Shown piece after piece: positions 38,451 through 47,300 of a DNA stretch of 64,000 nt (position 1 is its first letter; every line of letters begins with the position of its first letter). This stretch comes from Mesorhizobium sp. B2-3-4. GTDB lineage: Bacteria > Pseudomonadota > Alphaproteobacteria > Rhizobiales > Rhizobiaceae. The translations under genes and the position numbers were made by a program. The stretch is from NCBI RefSeq assembly GCF_006442315.1, contig NZ_VFVY01000010.1, positions 62,001 through 126,000 of the forward strand, given 5' to 3'. Under the pieces are notes generated by a model. The model saw only the letters and a program-made list of their open reading frames with translations. It was not told the DNA's origin and searched no databases.

Positions 38451-38793
38451 CGGTCACCTCGACATAATCGAGCACGCCGGGCACCGGTGCATTCGGCTTG
38501 CGAACCGTGATCTCGGCCTTCCTGATCTGGGGAAAGCGTTGCGTAAGGGCTTTTGCCACCTCGAGCGCCAGCGCCTCGATCAGGAAACGCCGGTGCCCGG
38601 TGATGATCTCCTCGATCACGGTGAAGGCGACGCCGTAATTGACCGTTTCGCCGATGGCGTCATCGACCAGCGCGCGCCCCGGCTCGACGGAGAGCGAAGC
38701 GTCGACATAGAAACGCTGCCCGAGCCTCTCTTCCTCGTCCAGCACGCCGTGCCGGGCAAAGAAGGCGCAATTTTTCATGCGGATGACATACAT
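38434..38793 (-). CDS. folB: Dihydroneopterin aldolase
   Basis: 119-residue DHNA (EC 4.1.2.25). Motifs: CAFFARHGVLDEEERLGQRFYVD (catalytic-site Glu) and YGVAFTVIEEIITGHRRFLIEALA with the active Lys replaced region typical of rhizobial forms; C-terminus KPNAPVPGVLDYVEVTV. It starts 3 bp after folP stops. Confidence 0.95.
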   Translation of the reverse strand: MYVIRMKNCAFFARHGVLDEEERLGQRFYVDASLSVEPGRALVDDAIGETVNYGVAFTVIEEIITGHRRFLIEALALEVAKALTQRFPQIRKAEITVRKPNAPVPGVLDYVEVTVVWPE

Positions 38794-38796
38794 GGC

Positions 38797-39648
38797 TCAG
38801 TGTTCCGATCTGCCGGTTTGCCGCGCCAACATAGCATCCGCCACCGCCAGCGCATCCACGTTGATTGCGACATCGTGGACGCGAAACAGGTCGGCGCCCT
38901 TCAATCTCAATATGACGCTCGTCGCCGCTGTTCCCGCTGCCCTGTCGGCGGCGTCGCGGCCCGTAACGGTGCCGATGAAGCGCTTTCGCGACGTACCGGC
39001 CATGAGCGGGAAGCCGAGCGCGCAGAGTTCGGAAAACCGCGCCATCAGGTCGAGGTTTTCTTCCGCCGTCTCCTTGGCGAAGCCAAAGCCGGGATCGAGG
39101 ACGATATGGTCGTCTGCGACACCCTGCCCGCGCCCGATCTCGAGCGATTTTTCCAGGAACGCCAGCTGATCGGCGATCACGTCGGGCAGCTTGTCGCGGC
39201 CCCGGCCGGTATGCATGACGACCAGCCCGGCGCCCGTCTCGGCAGCCACCCGTGCAATGTCGGGCTCGCGTTGCAGGCCACAGACGTCGTTGACGATATG
39301 CGCGCCGGCCTCGACGGCGAGCCGCGCGGTCTCCGCGCGATAGGTGTCGACCGAGATCAGCACGCCGCCAGCATGTGCCAGCGCCTCGATCACGGGCAGG
39401 ATACGGGCCTGCTCCTCACTGGCCGAGATCGTGGCTGCGCCTGGCCGGGTCGATTCTCCGCCGACATCGATGACCGCGGCTCCTTCTCCGATCATGCGGC
39501 GCGCCTGGATGAGCGCGGCCTCGGGAGCGTCGAACAGGCCGCCGTCGGAAAAGCTGTCGGGCGTGACATTGAGGATACCGACGACCACGGCCTTGCCGCC
39601 AAGCTCGAGATAACGCCCATGCGCCAGCTGCCATCGCCTCGCCGTCAT
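38797..39648 (-). CDS. folP: Dihydropteroate synthase
   Basis: 283-residue DHPS (EC 2.5.1.15), the sulfonamide target. Signatures: GILNVTPDSFSDGG (residues 24-37), IDVGGESTRPGA, ISVDTYRAETA, INDV-type VNDVCGL, DPGFGFAKE and AGTSRKRFIG. First gene of the folate cluster folP-folB-folK. Confidence 0.97.
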   Translation of the reverse strand: MTARRWQLAHGRYLELGGKAVVVGILNVTPDSFSDGGLFDAPEAALIQARRMIGEGAAVIDVGGESTRPGAATISASEEQARILPVIEALAHAGGVLISVDTYRAETARLAVEAGAHIVNDVCGLQREPDIARVAAETGAGLVVMHTGRGRDKLPDVIADQLAFLEKSLEIGRGQGVADDHIVLDPGFGFAKETAEENLDLMARFSELCALGFPLMAGTSRKRFIGTVTGRDAADRAAGTAATSVILRLKGADLFRVHDVAINVDALAVADAMLARQTGRSEH

Positions 39649-39747
39649 TGCTCATCTACCATGGGGTCATCAACGATGTGTGATGCGCATCGGATCAGTT
39701 CCGTTGCGCCGGCAAAGGCCGTAAAGCAAGCTGACCGAAGAGGCAAC

Positions 39748-40371
39748 ATGATGAAACGATCCCTGTTCTGCGCGCTGCTGATCACCCTTGCCGCCGTTCC
39801 GGCGAACGCGGCCAATCTGGTGAAGACATACAGCTACTTCGCCATTGGCGGCAGAACCCTCGAGGATATCGAGCAGCAACTCGCCAAACATGGACCGCAG
39901 GTCAAAAGCACAGGATCGCGCCATCCGGGCGCCACCCAGATGGCCTTCACCACACGCATCAGCTACGCCAGCCAGGCCGGCTCGTGCCGGATCGCCGACG
40001 CGGTCGTCACCGTCAAGGTCAAGGTGATCCTTCCCGAATGGCGCCGCCCGCGCAAAGCCGACGCCGACGTGCGGCTGTTCTGGGATACATTGTCGGCCGA
40101 CATCAAGCGCCATGAAGACCGTCACGTCGAGATCGCCAAGAACCACGCCCGCGCGCTGGAAGACGCCCTGAAGGCAAGCTATCCCCAGAAGGACTGCAAC
40201 GCGGCCAAGGCCAAAGCGGCCGAAATCACCGCGGCCGAGCTTGCCAGGCACGACCAGGATCAGGTGCGGTTCGACCGTGTCGAGGGCGCCAATTTCGAAA
40301 GCCGTATCCTGCGGCTGCTGCACTACCGCATGGAACGCATCGAGAGCGGCCGGCTGCCACCGCCGGCGTGA
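39748..40371 (+). CDS. DUF922 secreted putative metallopeptidase-like protein
   Basis: 207-residue protein with signal peptide (MMKRSLFCALLITLAAVPANA, cleavage at about residue 21). The DUF922 region has the W-x-x-P/DTL pattern and HEDRHVEIA at about residue 127, an HExxH-type site in which two His and a Glu could bind zinc. Three Cys are present (two in the mature protein pairing possible: GSCRIAD, KDCNAAK). Family activity is not proved. Divergent from folP by 99 bp. Confidence 0.82.
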   Translation: MMKRSLFCALLITLAAVPANAANLVKTYSYFAIGGRTLEDIEQQLAKHGPQVKSTGSRHPGATQMAFTTRISYASQAGSCRIADAVVTVKVKVILPEWRRPRKADADVRLFWDTLSADIKRHEDRHVEIAKNHARALEDALKASYPQKDCNAAKAKAAEITAAELARHDQDQVRFDRVEGANFESRILRLLHYRMERIESGRLPPPA

Positions 40372-40599
40372 CTCTCTGCGCGTGCAGTGGCACCGCCGCG
40401 AGCCAAACGCACCCAAGCATAGGACCAGATTCGAAACTTTTGTCGGATGGCGGTCGAAATCGGCCTATATCGGACGACATTATCACGGGTTGGCAGGGCA
40501 CAATCTTCGACACGAGCACCAGGACCGATCGCGCGGCGGTGACACCAGACAAGCCCAACCGGTAACCCGCACGGCGCGCAAGCACACGGACAAACGACC

Positions 40600-42081
40600 A
40601 TGGACCAGGCTGTCGACAAGCAGACAATGGCGGCTGCAGCCACGCCGCTGACCGAAAGCGAGAAGAACGCCATCATCGGTGGTGTCCTGCTGTCGATGCT
40701 GCTGGCAGCGCTCGACCAGACCATCGTCGCGCCCGCCATGCCGACCATCGGACGCGCGCTTGGCCATGCCGATTACCTGCCATGGGTCGTCACCGGCTAT
40801 CTTCTGACGGCGACCGCCGTGGCGCCGCTCTACGGCAAGATCTCAGACGTCTACGGTCGCCGGCCGACGGTCTATGCCGCAATCCTGATCTTCCTTGCCG
40901 GGTCGCTGGTCAGCGCGCTGGCGCCGAACATGTTCGTCCTCGTCCTGGGACGCGCGATCCAGGGGGCCGGCGGCGGCGGCCTGTTCGCGCTGACGCAGAC
41001 CGTTGTCGGCGACCTCGTTCCGCCGCGCGAGCGGGCGCGCTACGCGGCGTGGTTCTCCGGCACATGGGCCGTTGCCAGTGTCGCCGGGCCGTTGCTGGGC
41101 GGCACCTTCGCCGAACATCTGCACTGGTCGCTGATCTTCTGGATCAATATCCCGCTCGGCTTTCTCGCCATGGCGATCATCAACAAACCGCTCAAGAAGC
41201 TGCCGATCGCCGCCAAGAACCACAGCATCGACGGCCTTGGCGCTTTGCTTCTCATCGTGGCCACGGCTCTGCTGCTGCTGGCGCTGAACTGGGGCGGCAG
41301 CGCCTACCCCTGGACATCGCCGGAAGTGATGGGCGTTCTCGCCTGCTCTTCCGTTTTCTGGGCCGCCTTTGCCTTGCGGCTTATGCGGGCTGCCGAACCG
41401 CTCATCTCGCTCGAGGTGCTGGGCAACCCGATCGTGCTGGCCGGCACGCTGTCTATGTTCCTGCTGCAGGCCTCCAGCATCGGCCTTGCGGTCTATCTGC
41501 CCGTATATCTGCAATCGATCATCGGCCTGACCGCCAGCGAGTCGGGCATTGCAATGCTTGGTCTACTGCTTGGAACCGTGGCCGGAGCCGCCTCCAGCGG
41601 CCGCCTGATACCGCGCTTCACGCACTACAAGCGAATCGCGATGTTCGGCGTCACCTTCTCCATACTGTGCCTTGGCCTGCTTGCGCTTGTCGCCGGCCAT
41701 GCGTCGCTGCTGGTCGTCGAGGTGCTGACCGTCTGTATCGGGCTGGGAACCGGGACCACATTTCCGGTAACCACCGTCTCGGTGCAGAATGCCGTCGACC
41801 GCATGCATCTTGGCGTGGCTACCGGCGTGCTGACCTTCCTGCGCTCGCTGGGCAGCGCATTGGGCGTGGCGATGCTCGGTGCCGTCGCCCTGGGCTTCGG
41901 CTTGCCGCTGGCCGGCGAAGGCGTCGAGGTCGCTGGACATGTCGCGTCGGCTCAACCGTTCGTCATGATCTTTCTCGTCGCCGCCGGCACGCTTTTGCTC
42001 GGGCTCGTGACGCTGACGCTGATGCCCGAGAAAGAGCTTCGGGGCCATGTCGACAATCCGGCGCCGATCCTGTCGGAGTAG
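40600..42081 (+). CDS. MFS DHA2-family drug efflux permease (EmrB/QacA type)
   Basis: 493-residue protein with 14 predicted helices from residue 25 to 480. Motif D1 LDQTIVAPAMPTIGRALG (about residues 38-55) and motif A YGKISDVYGRRPTVY, then motif C with WAVASVAGPLLGGTF. Expected to export organic cations or drugs using the proton gradient. It has no adjacent membrane-fusion partner or regulator. The 228 bp upstream show no clear operator. Confidence 0.9.
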   Translation: MDQAVDKQTMAAAATPLTESEKNAIIGGVLLSMLLAALDQTIVAPAMPTIGRALGHADYLPWVVTGYLLTATAVAPLYGKISDVYGRRPTVYAAILIFLAGSLVSALAPNMFVLVLGRAIQGAGGGGLFALTQTVVGDLVPPRERARYAAWFSGTWAVASVAGPLLGGTFAEHLHWSLIFWINIPLGFLAMAIINKPLKKLPIAAKNHSIDGLGALLLIVATALLLLALNWGGSAYPWTSPEVMGVLACSSVFWAAFALRLMRAAEPLISLEVLGNPIVLAGTLSMFLLQASSIGLAVYLPVYLQSIIGLTASESGIAMLGLLLGTVAGAASSGRLIPRFTHYKRIAMFGVTFSILCLGLLALVAGHASLLVVEVLTVCIGLGTGTTFPVTTVSVQNAVDRMHLGVATGVLTFLRSLGSALGVAMLGAVALGFGLPLAGEGVEVAGHVASAQPFVMIFLVAAGTLLLGLVTLTLMPEKELRGHVDNPAPILSE

Positions 42082-42085
42082 AGCC

Positions 42086-43117
42086 CTATTCTGAAACGCC
42101 GAGCTTCTTCTGCAGGCTGGTCGACGAGGTCGTGTACTGGAACACGATGCGTTCGCCGGGGCTGATGATGCGCTTGGCGGCCTGCGCCATCAGCGCCACC
42201 TCGTGGAAGCCCGACAGGATCAGCTTCAGCTTGCCCGGATACCAGTTTATGTCGCCGACCGCGAAGATACCTCGCACCGAGGTCTCGAATTTCTCGGTGT
42301 CGACCGGGATCAGGTTCTCGTGGAGATTGAGGCCCCATTCCGCGATCGGGCCGAGCTTCATGGTCAGGCCGAAGAACGGCAACATGCGGGTACAGGGTAC
42401 CTCGATGTCGCCATCCGGGCCGCCCTTGATGGTGGCCGATGCCAGCTGGCCATCGGCTCCGGTGAGCCCGGTCACCTGACCGACCCTAAATTCCAGTTCC
42501 TTCATCTCCTGCATGGCGTACATTTTGTTGACGCTGTCGGGTGCGGCGCGAAACTCGGGGCGCCGGTGAACCAGCGTCACGCTCCTTGCCACCGGTTGCA
42601 GGTTCAGCGTCCAGTCCAGGGCCGAGTCGCCACCGCCGACGATGACCAGGTCATGGCCGCGAAACTCCTCCATCCGGCGAACCGAATAAAAAACGCTCGT
42701 GCCTTCATAGGCCTCGATGCCCGGGATCGGCGGACGTTTGGGCTGGAATGAGCCGCCGCCGGCGGCGATCACCACCACCTTGGCCTCGAAAACCTCGTTC
42801 TCGTCCGTGGTCACGCGAAAACCGCCTTCGTCCAGCTTTTCGAGGCTGGAGACCATCCGGTTGTAGGTGAAATCAGGCTTGAAGGGCGCGACCTGCTCGA
42901 GCAGCTTGTCGACAAGCCCCTGCGCCGAGATCGAGGGCCATCCGGGAATGTCGTAGATCGGCTTCTCCGGATAGAGTTCGGCGCATTGGCCGCCGGGCTT
43001 GTCGAGAATGTCGATCAGATGGCACTTCAGGTCCAGCAGGCCGAGTTCGAACACGGCGAACAGGCCGACCGGCCCTGCCCCGACAATAAGGACGTCTGTG
43101 CTGATGATGCCGCTCAT
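42086..43117 (-). CDS. Ferredoxin--NADP reductase, thioredoxin-reductase type
   Basis: 343-residue flavoprotein (EC 1.18.1.2). FAD motif VGAGPVGLFAVFELG (about residues 12-26), GGQCAELYPEKPIYDIPGWP, the NADPH motif IVGGGDSALDWTLNL, and GDINWYPGKLKLILSGFHE near the C-terminus. There is no CxxC redox pair, which separates it from thioredoxin reductase. It lies 87 bp after the ferredoxin gene on the same strand. A 4-bp gap separates it from the convergent MFS gene. Confidence 0.95.
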   Translation of the reverse strand: MSGIISTDVLIVGAGPVGLFAVFELGLLDLKCHLIDILDKPGGQCAELYPEKPIYDIPGWPSISAQGLVDKLLEQVAPFKPDFTYNRMVSSLEKLDEGGFRVTTDENEVFEAKVVVIAAGGGSFQPKRPPIPGIEAYEGTSVFYSVRRMEEFRGHDLVIVGGGDSALDWTLNLQPVARSVTLVHRRPEFRAAPDSVNKMYAMQEMKELEFRVGQVTGLTGADGQLASATIKGGPDGDIEVPCTRMLPFFGLTMKLGPIAEWGLNLHENLIPVDTEKFETSVRGIFAVGDINWYPGKLKLILSGFHEVALMAQAAKRIISPGERIVFQYTTSSTSLQKKLGVSE

Positions 43118-43204
43118 GATGCGCCTCGCTGCGAAAGACCGGGCGAGACTGCATGAGCATTGGCCCGCTGCCAAGCGCCAGCGGGAAAAATTGCCGATGC
43201 TGGC

Positions 43205-43525
43205 TTAGCCCTGGCGTTCGGGCACCCGCACGACCAGGCCGTCGAGCGCATCGCGCACCTTGATCTGGCACGACAGGCGCGAGTTCGGCTGGACGTCGTA
43301 GGCGAAGTCCAGCATGTCCTCTTCCATCGCCTCCGGTTCGCCGACCTCGGCCGTCCATGCCTCGTCGACATAGACATGGCAGGTCGCGCAGGCGCAGGCG
43401 CCGCCGCATTCGGCCTCGATGCCCGGCACCGCGTTGCGGATGGCGTTCTCCATGACCGTCGAGCCGTTTTCGGCATCCACGTCGAAATGTGTGCCGTCAT
43501 GGGCGATGAAGGTCAGTTTGGTCAT
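43205..43525 (-). CDS. 2Fe-2S ferredoxin (adrenodoxin type)
   Basis: 106-residue ferredoxin with CGGACACATC (C-x5-C-x2-C pattern) at about residues 40-49 and the fourth Cys in RLSCQIKV at about residue 86. Likely serves as electron donor for Fe-S assembly or P450/hydroxylase systems, reduced by the adjacent FNR. AGGTGACAC precedes the ATG. Phased palindromes lie 18-75 bp upstream. Confidence 0.95.
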   Translation of the reverse strand: MTKLTFIAHDGTHFDVDAENGSTVMENAIRNAVPGIEAECGGACACATCHVYVDEAWTAEVGEPEAMEEDMLDFAYDVQPNSRLSCQIKVRDALDGLVVRVPERQG

Positions 43526-43542
43526 GTGTCACCTGAAGGGAA

Positions 43543-43600
43543 TTCGCCCGGGACGAAGAAGCGTTTCGCCCTGGACGAAAAGGAGTTTCGCCCGAGATAA
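43543..43600 (-). promoter_or_regulatory. Phased palindromic direct repeats upstream of the ferredoxin gene
   Basis: On the plus strand TTCGCCCGGGACGAA (43543-43557) and TTCGCCCTGGACGAA (43565-43579) are 22 bp apart, start to start, and a third TTCGCCC starts at 43587. Each full unit is a palindrome of type TTCGYCC-N-GGRCGAA. Two helical turns between centres places both on one DNA face, a hallmark of cooperative operator pairs. Confidence 0.6.
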
Positions 43601-43668
43601 TCACTCCGGCAAACAAGTCAACTGCCGCGCGAAAGCGGCGCTCCGTGACGTTTTTGTCGTAAACCGGA

Positions 43669-44037
43669 TCAGCGATTGATGGCGGCGATAAAGTCGCGCA
43701 CTTCGTCGATCAGCCTGCCAAGCCGCTTGAGCGTCTGGACGTCCTCCGGCTGGCGCTCGATCTCGGTGGCGCAATCGGCGATGGCGAAGGCGCCCACGCC
43801 GCGGGCCGATCCCTTCAAGCCGTGAGCCAGCAGGAGCCGATCCTTGATACCGGCGTCGACTATTTTGTCGCGCACCGACAACGCCTGCTGTACAAACAGT
43901 GCCAGCACCTCTTGCTCCAGGGCGCGGTCGCCCATCGTTTGCCGGGCAAGGTGTGCCAAATCGACCGGCCGGGACTGCCTCGTTCCCGATACGTCGCCCC
44001 CGGGCATTGAGAAGGCAATGCCGCTTTCGCCACGCAT
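43669..44037 (-). CDS. Hpt-domain phosphotransfer protein
   Basis: 122-residue Hpt protein. The phosphoacceptor His is in AHGLKGSARGVGAFAIA (about residue 72), the HxLKG motif of Hpt domains. There is no kinase, receiver or membrane segment. ATG at 44037 is chosen because GGAG lies 9 bases upstream; a TTG frame to 44085 adds 16 residues. Divergent from the giant growth-pole gene; its kinase and receiver partners are not nearby. Confidence 0.87.
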   Translation of the reverse strand: MRGESGIAFSMPGGDVSGTRQSRPVDLAHLARQTMGDRALEQEVLALFVQQALSVRDKIVDAGIKDRLLLAHGLKGSARGVGAFAIADCATEIERQPEDVQTLKRLGRLIDEVRDFIAAINR

Positions 44038-44307
44038 GAACTCGAACTCCGTTTCTTCGGTCGCCTGAAAACTAGGCGAATCCAATGGACAACGGGTTAA
44101 TGAATGGCCCGGAAAAATGTTGCGAAAGCGGCGCCCAAATCACGGTTCCGTTAACCTTATATTTAAAGTTTTACGTATCCCGCGGAATGCATGTTTTCTT
44201 TACCCCCCTGTGTCATTACGATACGAGGGTCCATTTTCAGCCTCCTGCGCGGGGGTGCCAGAACCAGAATTATAAGCCCGCGGCAGCTAGTACAGGGTAG
44301 CGAAGGC

Positions 44308-47300
44308 ATGGCGAAGAAACCAACGACGAACACCAGAACTCTCGACAGCGACGTGGCCAGGGAGCTCGAAAAAGCTCTCGACCTCGATCTGAGCGGCGAT
44401 ACCGGCAGCGGTGACCTCGACATCGCGGCTTCGATGGAAGATCTGGAAGCGCAGATATCCCAGGCCGCCGACGAACTGGCGCGCGAGGGACGCAATCAGC
44501 AGCCGGCGCCCGTCGCGGCGGCGCCCGTCGTCAATCAGGCCCAGGCCGCGAAATCGGCGCCAAAGGCCAAGCCGGCTGAACTGCGCCCGGCCGAACTTCG
44601 CCCGGTGGAAACACGCAATGGTGGTCAGCCGGCAGGCTTCGCACCCGCCAACGACGATCGCCAGAAAGACTACAAGACCCTTCTGCACAGCCTGAACAGG
44701 CGCGCCTCCAACACAATCTACTGGGTCATCGCCTTTGTCTCGCTCGCCTGGATCGCGGGCGCCGGCGGGCTGGCGAACCTGCTTTTCGGGCCGAGCATCT
44801 GGCGCATCAGCACGCTGGACCAGTTCTTTGCGCGTCCCGAACTGATCGGCCTTGCCGTCGCGGCAATCGTGCCGGTCATCCTGTTCTGGGCCTTCGCGGC
44901 GATGATCCGCCGCGCCCAGGACATGCGCATCGCCGCGCAATCGATGACGGAAGTGGCCTTCCGCCTCACCGAGCCGGAAAACATGGCCCAGGATCGCGTC
45001 ATGATGATCGGCCAGGCCGTTCGCCGTGAGGTGGCCGCCATGGGCGAAGGCATCGAACGCACGCTTGCGCGCGCCGTGGAACTGGAGACGCTGGTCCACA
45101 GCGAGGTCAACCAGATCGAGCGTTCCTATTCTGAAAACGAGACCCGGATCCGTTCGCTGGTCGACGGATTGGGCAGCGAGCGCGAAGCGGTGGTCAGCCA
45201 TGCCGAACGCGTGCGCGCCTCGATTGCCGGGGCGCACGAGACGTTGCGTGATGAAATCGGCGCGGCAAGCGACATCATTCGCGACTCGATCCTCAACGCT
45301 TCGACCAAGCTGTCGATGACCATCACCAATTCCGGCGACACGCTGATCGACCGCATCAACGAAAGCTCGATGTCGATCTTCGATTCGGTGGAAGGCCGCC
45401 TCGACAACATCACCGACCGGCTTTCGACCTCCGGCGAGGCTTTCGCCAGCCTGCTCGACACCCGTATCGCCAAGCTGACGGACACGACGGACGGCTTGAC
45501 CCGGTCGTTGACCGACCTGCTCGACGACCGCACCACCGGCATGGTGTCGCTGCTCGGCGGTGCCGCACGCACCCTCAGTTCCGAATTCGAGGCCAGCCTC
45601 AACGGCATCGAGCGCACCTTGGCCGAACGCGGCCAGGCGCTGATCAGCGAGTTCCAGACCCGCGCCGAAGCGCTGGACACCGGCACGCAGAAGCTCAATG
45701 CGGCCCTTGAGGCCCGCGCTCGCCAGATCAACGAGACGCTCGTCGAGCGTGCCCGTGAGATCGCCCACACCTTCGCCGAGAGCAAGGACACGCTGTCGGC
45801 CATGATCGATCAGGGCAAGACGCAGATCGGCGCCGACATGGCCGACATCGTCACCTCGACCTCTTCCATGCTCGAAGCGCGCGCCAGCGATTTCGCCGGC
45901 CGCATGGAAGCAGCCCGCCATGTCGTGTCGCGTTCCTTCGACAGCGACATCCAGCGGCTCGCCGATGCCCGTGTCGGCATCGAGGAAGCCGTCGAGAACC
46001 ACAGCCGCAAGCTCTCCGAGAGCCGCGAGCGCATGGCGGCCGCCATGCAGGCGGACCTGGCGAAATTCGCCGAGGGGCGCGCCGGCATCGATGCGGCTGT
46101 CACCAACCAGGTGCAGAAGCTGGCCGAAGGTCGCGGCCTGATAGCGCGTGCGCTCGAGGAAGACCTGCGTAAGGTCAACGAATCGCGCGCGGCGATCGAC
46201 GCGTCGCTCGGCAGCCACCTCGAAAGGCTGGAAGAAGGCCGCAACCGGCTCTCGCTGGCTCTCAACGAAGACTCTGGAAAACTGGTTCAAGCTCGTACGA
46301 TCATTGATGAAATGGTCGCCGGACATGTCGGTAAGCTTGCCGAAGGTCGCAACATTCTTTCGCGCGCATTGGAGGCCGATCTCGGCAAATTGTCCGACAG
46401 CCGCGCCGGCATTGACGGGCTCGTTGCCGGCCAGGTCGAGAAGATCGCCGAGGGTCGCGCCGTGCTCGCCAAGGCGCTCGAGAACGACATCGCCGGCATC
46501 AAGAGCCTCATCGAGGCGCATTCTGCGAAACTGGCGGAAGACCGCACGCAACTTGGCCGTTCGCTCGAAAGCGACCTGTCGGGCATACGCGGCCTCATCG
46601 ACAGCCATTCGGGACGGCTGGCCGAGGACCGCGGCCTGCTCTCGCAGACGCTTGAAGCCGACCTCGCCAAGCTGGCCGAGAGCCGCTCCAGCATCGACGG
46701 GCTGGTCGCCGGCCAGGTCGAGAAGCTGGCCGAGGGCCGCGACATTCTCAAGCGTGCGCTGGAATCCGACCTCAACACGATCAAGAACGTCATATCGAGC
46801 CAGTCGGACAGACTTGCCGAGGATCGCGGGCAGCTCTCGCGCGTGCTCGAAGCCGATCTGCAGAATGTGAACAGCGTCATATCAGACCACATGAACAAGC
46901 TGGTTCAGGATCGCTCGACCCTGTCGAAGGCACTCGAGGACGATCTTGCCAAGCTCGCCGAAAGCCGCTCCGGCATCGACGGGCTGGTCGCCGGCCAGGT
47001 CGAGAAGTTGGCCGAAGGTCGCGACATCCTGCGCCGCGCCCTGGAAGCCGACCTCAACACGGTCAGAAACACCGTTGCCGACCAGTCCCAGAAACTGGTC
47101 GACGACCGGGCCCAGTTCGCCCGCGCGCTGGAGGCTGATCTCGAAACCGTCAACAGCCTTGTCAACAGCCACTCGGATCGGCTGGCGCAGGAGCGTTCGA
47201 CACTGTCCAAGGCGCTGGAAGCCGACCTCGACACTGTCGGCGGCCACGTCAACAGCCACACCGAGCGGCTTGCCCAGGATCGTTCGACCTTGTCGAGAGC

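Noticed and set aside
44151..44166. Possible CtrA site TTAA-N8-TTAA upstream of the growth-pole gene
   Set aside because: The spacing is 8 rather than 7 bases, so it does not fit the CtrA consensus; not listed as a feature.
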